60,000 nt of DNA from Lingula anatina (Eukaryota; Brachiopoda; Lingulata; Lingulida; Lingulidae): positions 188,001 to 248,000 of the forward strand of contig NW_019774736.1 of assembly GCF_001039355.2 (NCBI RefSeq). Direction: 5' to 3'. This document shows, piece by piece, positions 52,666 to 60,000 of the stretch (positions are counted from its first letter, which is position 1; every line of letters begins with the position of its first letter). Under the pieces are notes generated by a model, which saw nothing but the letters and a program-made list of their open reading frames with translations, ran no database searches and had not been told where the DNA came from. Both the position numbers and the translations under genes were made by a program.

Positions 52666-54576
52666 GGGGTTATACCATCTTGTGGAAGTGTCCTCATGCG
52701 ATGATTCTAAAAGTTTGACACTCATTTTTTCAAACAAATTTCAGTAATACCATCCCCTGGCTATCTCAGTCTGACAAAAGAACGTCTAGAACCCATTACC
52801 ATCGGCTGCAGGGTGTCGTCCAAGCTCACCCCTTATCAGTATAAGCCGATAAAATGGTATTTCAAAGATCAACCCATAAAAGCTTCCCATGGCTGGCATC
52901 AAGGGAAATATCACACATTTGACCAAAACAACACCTTAGTCATCAAGTATGCAGGTAAATGTATTTCTTAAGTTTCGTCTTTACTTGTATATTTATTTTC
53001 CTACCATATCTTTTTCGTTCAAACTTACTGTATTCAAATCTAAAATTTTAAAATAACCGAATTTCATGAAAAACAGTAGTTTAGATAATGGGAATTGTTC
53101 TTTAACCATAAACCTATGTAGCTGTATAGATGTATCATTTATTGTAATTTTAGAAGAAGCTGACGCTGGGGATTATACTTGTACACTTAGATTGAATGAA
53201 GTGAACGAAACATTGAGGCAAACTGTAAGCGTTTATGGTAAGACTCAAAGTGTAATATTTAAAAGGAGACTTTTTACCAGTGACAGGATAAAATGCAATT
53301 TTGACAATAGTTAACAGCCGAAAGTGTGCAATTGAATTCTGAATAGGCGAAACTCTATTCGATTTTTTCATCTTTAATTTCAAATATCCTTACCTTTATT
53401 GTTTTATATTCTTCTCACAGTGCTTCCATTAGTAGAAAGCTTCGAAAGTGAAGAAATCAGAGTGACAGAGGGAGACGGGATGACACTGCAATGCAGAATC
53501 CGGGGAGATGGAATTCAACATGTTAAGTGGTTAAAGGGCAATTCCTCGTTGACTGTAGACGGGCGGGTTGAGCTGGGGGCCTTTCGCTCTTATCAAAACG
53601 CTTCTCTTCACGTAAAAACTGTTGCCATGAACGATTCCGGAAGTTATTTCTGTTATGTGGAGAACAGATATGGAGCTTCATCAACGAGGTCGATAAACGT
53701 GGTCGTATTAGGTTCGGAGAGTTCTCCATAATTTCTTATTTGATTTCAAGATCTAATGTTACACATAATTTCTTATTTGATTTCAAGATCTAATGTTACA
53801 CATAATGTGTTGTATTGAGTTCATCTGCTATATGAATTATAGATATCGTTTTGTTGTGAATATAGGTAATGCTATGCACGTACTTTAATCAGATGCAGAT
53901 TACCAAGTCTTGTCGATCGATAAACGGGTTGTTGTTGATCCTAGAAATGTTAATCGGCTACTTTCATGGGCAAAAAGTAGTATTCATATTTTACACATCT
54001 CATACTTTATATCATTTCCCTTACAGACTGGTATGCTGCTGTCTGGGTTTTTTTAGGAATCGTTGCTGAAGTTTTCCTTTTAGCGATAATTGCAAATATT
54101 TATGATAGATACCTCACCAGGGAATTAAAGAAAAATGAAAGAGAACAAGAGAAACTAGTTCTGGGGAAATCGTAAGTTTTTTGAAAGCGCTCGTGTAACC
54201 CACTAGTGAATAGAATTTATTTCCTGTTAAATTTACGCACACTTGAATATTTATGTCCAGAATATATTGATTCCATTTAATTTACCTATGTTCTTTTCCA
54301 TTCTGTGACAACCCCCTCACCTGTGCCCCCCCCCCCCCCCGGACAATTCCTACCTTATCACATTAAATAGCCCACAACTACAATCAAAAGTTTGAGGACT
54401 TTCATGGATTGAATATAAATAGAAATGTTTTTGGTGTATTGAAATGCCATTTGCCAACTGGATTAATTATCAGAAAAAATACCAAGTGTTCTTTTTTGAA
54501 ATTTTTGGGAATCTTTAATATGAATTTTCATTATTCCAGGCTGGCTAACACAGAACAGGGCAGTGCCAAAGCATAG
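51076..54576 (+). CDS. Second basigin/neuroplastin-like Ig membrane protein (387 aa)
   Basis: Exons: 51076-51163, 51735-52043, 52745-52954, 53154-53237, 53421-53711, 54027-54171, 54540-54576 (stop TAG); 1,164 nt, all phases joining. Signal/anchor region VGTGIWLLFTFIIESTQG, then three Ig domains (LSCV..LQW..YTCQ; IGCR..IKW..YTCT; LQCR..VKW..YFCY). The transmembrane stretch YAAVWVFLGIVAEVFLLA retains the buried Glu and is followed by the Lys/Glu-rich tail YLTRELKKNEREQEK. Cumulative coding lengths at the ends of the Ig0 exon (397 nt) and of the next exon (607 nt) equal those of the neighbour at 36,477-44,720, and the Ig2 exon is 291 nt in both. That shows an old tandem duplication. Protein identity is moderate and the tail lacks VRQRN, so its partner or role has probably diverged. 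Several N-glycosylation sequons occur. Confidence 0.88.
51341..51382. repeat. (TG)n microsatellite in basigin-like 2 intron 1
   Basis: Simple repeat interrupted once by TATG. Confidence 0.95.
52612..52655. repeat. (GT)n(GA)n microsatellite in basigin-like 2 intron 2
   Basis: About 20 GT units, then a short GA run from 52655. A 17-18 base C run lies in the same intron at 52200-52217. Confidence 0.95.
53727..53806. repeat. 37-bp tandem repeat in basigin-like 2 intron 5
   Basis: Two exact 37-bp units starting at 53727 and 53764 (each contains CATAATTTCTTATTTGATTT) plus the start of a third. They lie just after the donor of the Ig2 exon. Confidence 0.85.
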
Positions 54577-55500
54577 AAAGGAGAGACATGCCAAGACACG
54601 ATGTGCCAATAAAAAATAGGAAAAAAATAAGGATTGTTGCGATAATCAGCCGACTTGCATTTGAGCAGGTATGAAATGAAAACTGCGACTTGCTAGGATA
54701 TCCATGTAACATTGCATCACTCAAATGGCTCAAGATTTTTGCATTTTCATTTCGTATCGGTTATAATAAGCAGTATAAGCTTCTGTATCATTGTTATTTA
54801 CCAGTTATTCATTGTTATTTAAACATGGCTCCTAATCTACAATCGCTGAATTGGTCGTTACTAGTAGGCCTACGATAAAGACACCACAAGAAAAATATTG
54901 CATCAAAAGATGGTGCCATAAGTGAACTAACAATCTAAAAATGCGAAATTATTTCTGGTCTTGCTGCATTCGAATATACCAGTATAGCGTCCATATCTAT
55001 TGAAACACTAGCTGCAGCACCTGATTTCGATCATCATTTTTTCTCTTCCACAATACAACACGAATGTGTTATTCACCGGCCATCAACTAAATCGGCTACT
55101 TAATTGACAATCCTCCTTTGTGCATTTGAAAGGATTATACTGACTTTATTGAACTCACTCTTAAGCGCATTTTTTTTACCAATACCAATTTTTATAACTT
55201 TAAATGTATGATTTAGGCTCTATTTTTATGTCTTCTTTGTATATGTTCCTTTAGATGTTTTCTGTTTATTTTGCTATCGTTCGTTTAGTTGTTTTTAAAC
55301 TCAAAGATTTATCTTTATCTTTGCCTTTATTCATACTTCCATAGTGCCTGAACATTAAAAGTTTTCACAGAAGAATCCTACTCGTTACATTTGTATCAAT
55401 CGGAATTTAGGAAGTAGGCTATATTTCATGACTACATGAATATTTCAGTACCATATTTCATCCGTAAGCTGCAAACGTTTTAAATTTATTGTTCTTAAAG

Positions 55501-55534
<34 letters not shown>

Positions 55535-55941
55535 CGTAAGGTAGCGTTCATATTTTTGAATAATTGTTGACAATAGATTACTACATGAATTTAAAAAGAA
55601 TGCGACTGTGTTTTTTCCATGACTCTTAAACGTAAAGACCGTAAAAAGGCTTAGCAGCACGTAGATGTTATTTCTTCGACGTACTGCTCTTGCGTCTTCT
55701 TCAAATGTAACTTTCTTCTTCGTCTCGTCATTTTTCTACTCCTCAGCCAAGAATGTTTGTTTCTCCGTTTAAAGTTCTTGTGATTTCGCTAGGAGATAGA
55801 ACGCGGTCGTAGACCTGAACCTAAAGAATAATAAATAATAACAATAATACATTTATTTTAAGTCTTTAAGTCAAATCTCTTAAAAACGTTCAGTAGACTT
55901 TACACCAAAAACAAGTACTTAAGAACACAATTACCAATATA
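54577..55941. other. Basigin-like 2 3' UTR and spacer
   Basis: AT-rich, with a (TA)n run. No gene seen before the Tc1 element. Confidence 0.4.
55502..55531. repeat. (TA)n microsatellite
   Basis: Simple repeat in the spacer downstream of basigin-like 2. Confidence 0.9.
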
Positions 55942-57562
55942 CAGGGTTACTATTTAATATGGAATATTTTTTATCATTGTTATTTTTGAGTGTCGATTAA
56001 ATTTTTTTGGGCTTGATTCATCAAAAAAGTATGTCATTGAGTGATAAAAATACCCAGTCTTCTATTGTGAGATATTTTGGTCAATAATATCAAATCTGAC
56101 ATAAGATGTCATTCAAAATAAAAGAACACCCCAGAAAACCATATCAACAGTTTGATGTCAGTATTAATTTAGAGCTAAGATATTAAAGAAAATTATAGCC
56201 TAAGGACAGTGATATGTTACACAGTCAAAGAACTCATTACAGTAAATCATGAAAAGTCATCAACAGCGGGTACGGCCTCCAGCAGCTGCTTGCAGCGCCC
56301 TCATCCTACATGGCATACCCTGTGACAAGTTTTTTAGAGTTTGGATGGGGATATCATTCCACGCATTGATAACTGCCTGGCGCAGTTCATTACTATTTAC
56401 CGGCCGATGACCATAGCTATTAATTCTGTGAGTTACTGCCGCCCACAGATTTTTCAATTGGGTTCATATCTGGGGAGTTTGCAGGCCAGGGCAGTTGCTG
56501 AACCCATTGGTTTCGAAGAAAAATAGTGATTCTGAGCGCTCGATGTGAGTTTGTGCAGTCGTATTGGTACACAAAGTTGTTCCTGAAGATGGCTCTTACA
56601 GATTAAAGCATTGTTTGCTGTACTATGTCTCTGTAGGAACCCTGGTTGAGGTTGCCTCCTAGAAAAACCAAATGGTTCTGGGCACCGGCATGAAACTTTC
56701 CCCAAACAGAGACGTTACCACACCCTGCTTGCACCCTAGGCAGTACACAATCATCGTTTTATGCCTCTCGTACACGTCGGCGAACAGGGATTCGACCGTC
56801 AACCTAAAAACTCCATATCTGGCCTAATCACCGAAAACGACGTGATTCCAGTGTTTTGGCTGCAAACGCACGTGGTCCCCAACCCATTGCATACGTCGCT
56901 GTATATGACCTGCTGTTAACAGTGGTTTCCCTACTGGTCTTCGTGCAAAATAACCGGCTTGCAGTAATCTCTTGTTCACGAGGGACCTTGAAACTTGGGA
57001 CCTGAGGACACTTTGTACGACCAGCACGGCGCACTTTGGAGAAGGCGATCCTCTCTTCTTGGTGTGATACGCGGACACCCTGGTCGAGGTATTGGAGTAG
57101 GTGCCTCTGTTGTAGCATTTCCTTGGAGGACTTTACTAACGGTTCCTGATAAATGTTGCATTGCCTGGCAATGGCTGTCCTTTTCTGGCCATTTTCTCTG
57201 AGAGCAAGCATTCCATAGTAAGCTGCGTTGCTTAGCTGTCAAACCATATCTTCTCTAAGGTACCTGTCAAGTTTCAGAGCGATCCCTTTGTTGCTTCTCT
57301 AAATACACTCCAAAGATTGGTCAAACCCATGCGTTTTTTATACAAAAGCAGAAATTGCCGAAAAGACCACCCCTCACATTTCTGACCACAGAACATGCAA
57401 CTGCATGCATCAATTGTTTCGAGAGTTGTGTGGTAATTGGGTAACACACCTAGCTACACATGGAGTGACACCTCAGTTTTGGATTTAAAGTATTTGGAGA
57501 GAAAATAAATATTTTGTAGAAAATTTACTCGCCAAAAAATGATATTCCATTTTAAGTAGTAA

Positions 57563-57565
<3 letters not shown>
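55942..57565 (-). mobile_element. Tc1/mariner element with TIRs and TA target
   Basis: Ends show GGTTACTATTTAATATGGAA at the left and its inverted counterpart TTCCATTTTAAGTAGTAACC at the right, next to TA dinucleotides, in an element of about 1.6 kb. It encloses a minus-strand transposase with several frame breaks. The right TA abuts a long (TA)n run, so the exact right boundary is uncertain. It lies just downstream of the diverged LamG gene. Confidence 0.85.
56260..57242 (-). pseudogene. Tc1-type transposase, frameshifted
   Basis: The N-terminal helix-turn-helix region (MTAKQRSLLWNACSQRKWP) is in one frame; RLLQAGYFARRPVGKPLLTA with HWNHVVFGD is in another; NLWAAVTHRINSYGHRPVN closes a third, after an extra A in the PIENLW motif (56460s). 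The middle of the catalytic domain contains stops. Family assignment (DDE, Tc1) is firm from these motifs; activity is excluded by the breaks. Confidence 0.85.

Positions 57566-57627
<62 letters not shown>
57565..57627. repeat. Long (TA)n run beside the Tc1 element
   Basis: About 31 TA units abut the right terminal repeat. Tc1 elements insert at TA, so the run could be the target site or an expansion of it. Confidence 0.95.
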
Positions 57628-57630
<3 letters not shown>

Positions 57631-57743
57631 AACCTAATTCGCACATAAAACCAATTAAAGTAAAGAAGTTTTTTGACTCTTTCTTAGACAAAAAAGACAA
57701 GAGGACAAACCATACATATATATCATCGTGTGGATTAAAAAAA

Positions 57744-59980
57744 TCAGATAAGATTATTCCAGATCTTCAAACTCTGAAACGCTTTGAAAACTACGAAATT
57801 CATTATGATTTTGTAACGTGACAAAGAGTCCCCCATAACAGAGAGTCCGCTTCCCATTCATTTGTACAGGTGAGCCTCGCCCTAGATTTTGACCCACTTA
57901 GATCAGGTTAACCCTTACTATATGGAGGGAAGACTTTCTGTCACACGGACCCTCAGTTTCGTTACACCGGCACTGGACTGTGAAGGTCGTGAAGGAGGGC
58001 TACAACCATGATTTTTTTTTCATTAAATACAATAAAAGAAACAGAGTAATAAACGTACATCGTCTATCCATCCAAGAAATCCCAATGAGCAGCCGTTGTT
58101 ACAAAACAACCCCCCTCCTATATTCAGAGGTGCAGGGGTTGTGGCAAGGTACCCTGAAATATTGACAGCATGCATCCTATGACATTTATTTACAACATTC
58201 TGCAGAAATCATAAGCATGCAAACTCAGTAAATGCTGATACTCAGTGAGTGCAAGAAGGTGAAACCTAAGTAATGACATTCTCATCACAGGAAAATATCT
58301 CAACTGAAATTGTTAAATGAATTTTTTCAATCCAAGGAACAAATTTTGAAAGACGGAGGATTTCCTTACCAAAGAGAAAACTTCCCTTGGAGTATTCGTT
58401 GCTGCCATCTTTGATATATAGTGCCAAACTACCATATTTATATGTCAGCACTACCCCTACAACATGAGAACTAGTCGGAAGCTGAAAATGTGAAAAAATG
58501 TTGTTCACACATACAATACCTGTTTACTTTTGTGCGTATATGCCCAAGTGTACGCTGATGCCGGTACACATACTTATATGCATAGGAATAACTTACCTCC
58601 AATATTTAGCTGTTGATTTCAATATTCAGTTGTTGATTGACGAAAAAGTTACTTTATTCTTATAACATATTGTAACATATTATTCTTATAACTGATGAAA
58701 TTACTCTCTGACTTATATGCATAGGGTGTTCAAAATTTTATTTCACCAACTTTGTTTCATGATTTTTCTCCAAAAAACTTCCCAGGGAATGTAGCTTAAA
58801 GTTCTATCTTTGGTGCGTAAATGGATTGCGTTGGAGACATTTCACAAGAAAGAAAACTTTGGAGTCCTGTCAGTGACGCCCACACTTTGTGTAATATTTG
58901 CACAATTTTGACCTTGCCCTATTATATTTTCTGTTTTATACTATTAAAACATGCGATATGTAGAGAAATTAAGAAGTGGCATGAAAAAGTTGTTCCAATA
59001 TTTCACAAAATGTCTGCGCTACTGACGCAACTCAAATATCCCCTTTTTGTAGAATGATCCTACTTGAATTTACGATGTATCTCATGGACGCTACAATTCT
59101 TAACTCAATCCGCTATATATGCAGACAGCAATTGTTTATCCATTGGAACGGTTACACAAGAGAGTCTGACATTGTATTCAGTGGCATGTGTTGTGTCAAA
59201 AGGGTGGCATAAATCACAAGTTTGAGAAATTTAAATTTCTAAAAAATTGTAATTTGGTAATCAATATAAATTCTTTAACCACCCAATATACTACCTTTCA
59301 ACACGCAAGAGGTATGCCCTTTCAACTGACTATGATACTTTGATAAAATAACTTTTGACCATGACATTTTGATTTAAAATACATTATTTACCTCTAAATT
59401 GGCGGTTTGTGGAGAGTACCCACCACTTCGAACACGACACCGAAGTATTTTGCCGTGGGTGTAGAATCGGATTGAAGGCGGGTATTCACAGTTGCCATTG
59501 TTAATCAGCTCTCTGTCTTCGTTTTTAATGGGCTCTTCTGGTTTGTACCGGAAGGTAACTGTCAAGTAATTTCCCCAGTTATACAAGTTGAACCTAGATA
59601 TTTCAAGTCCTCCTAAAATTCAAAGAAAGTTCGATTTGAAAAAAGGTAAAAATGTTAAATGTCGATGTAATTCTGAGGAACCCTTTGAAGCCCAAAGTAA
59701 CACAAGTCGTTCATGTAAAAAACTAGAACAAAGATAAAGATATAACAGAGACACTAAATTAATCAGGCAATTCATTTTAACTCTTTTATGGAAAACGCCC
59801 ACGCCACGTCTCCAGGAGACACCCCTTTACCTGACGGGGAAAGAGATCCAAATGTTGCCACGTGGGACCAGGATGGTTCCAATTTTATATGTACATCAAC
59901 TGCATCAGCTGGCACAGCGTCTATTACGCTGATAAACGGCATGGGATACTCGAAGTCAAAAAGCACAATGGGACCCTTTG
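57744..59980 (-). CDS. Diverged LamG / Pif-related gene, 3' portion (5' end outside window)
   Basis: Five exons in transcript order: 59831-59980, 59392-59612, 58380-58491, 58059-58153 and, less sure, 57744-57773 with stop TGA. Phases run 1-1, 1-0, 0-1, 1-0, the same series as exons 8-12 of the Pif-like genes. Conserved spots include FRYKPEEP with NNGNCEYPPSIRFY (compare LLNNGKCDIPPSIDIFY), VVGVVLTYKYGSLALYIKDG (compare WVCVVMTYNKHRMILYLDG) and GGGLFCNNGCSLGFLGWIDD (compare LGNNCFEDETI...FKGRFDQ). This identifies a LamG/concanavalin-like domain. Sequence identity is low, so it is not a recent tandem copy. Whether VWA and chitin-binding exons lie upstream cannot be seen. If the last donor is not used, the frame continues IDDVRLLLC to an early stop within the intron. 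Function beyond an extracellular LamG domain is unknown. Confidence 0.65.
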
Positions 59981-60000
59981 CTGGAAATATTAAATTTCAA

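Noticed and set aside
1-60000. CRISPR arrays, bacterial operons, tRNA or rRNA genes
   Set aside because: No regularly spaced repeats with unique spacers, no Shine-Dalgarno-led gene strings and no recognised RNA gene; the window is animal nuclear DNA.

Overview
This is an intron-rich, AT-rich animal nuclear window with GT-AG introns, microsatellites and small DNA transposons. There is no bacterial-style gene packing. The gene content points to a shell-forming lophotrochozoan, most likely a mollusc: the left 21 kb is a tandem array of Pif-like shell-matrix genes (signal peptide, VWA, Thr-rich linker, peritrophin-type chitin-binding Cys-rich exon, LamG). The species cannot be fixed from sequence alone.

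Layout. (1) 1-21,030, minus strand: three head-to-tail Pif-like genes. Copy A (148-3,502) runs off the left edge. Copies B (6,254-11,524) and C (15,355-20,719) are complete; each has 12 coding exons and a predicted 654-aa product with exon lengths identical to the base. Each copy has a non-coding first exon and a TTAAAA-type TATA-like box. (2) 21-29.5 kb: gene-poor DNA with two related non-autonomous transposons and a decayed Tc1-like transposase. (3) 30,090-36,120, minus: a complete G-protein beta-5 gene (GNB5), 10 coding exons, 353 aa. (4) 36,477-44,720, plus: a basigin/neuroplastin-family gene with three Ig domains and two alternative last coding exons. It is divergent from GNB5, with only 356 bp between the start codons. 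(5) 46.4-51 kb: gene-poor, with a foldback element and a direct repeat. (6) 51,076-54,576, plus: a second basigin-like gene whose introns sit at the same cumulative coding positions for the first Ig domains. (7) 55,942-57,565: a Tc1/mariner copy with terminal repeats and a broken transposase. (8) 57,744-59,980, minus: the 3' half of a strongly diverged LamG gene whose intron phases match the Pif-like LamG exons; it runs off the right edge.

How the genes relate. The Pif-like proteins are predicted secreted, and would bind chitin through the Cys-rich exon and assemble through VWA/LamG modules in an extracellular (shell or cuticle) matrix. GNB5 (intracellular R7-RGS partner) and the basigin-like proteins (single-pass membrane glycoproteins) are not functionally linked to that array on sequence grounds; their closeness looks like shared promoter use and neighbourhood. 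The most interesting signals are the mosaic relationship among the three Pif-like copies, which suggests gene conversion, the diverged LamG relative across the GNB5/basigin block, and the alternative basigin cytoplasmic tails.

All exon boundaries were set by hand from GT/AG sites, phase continuity and paralogue comparison; no alignment or database search was run.
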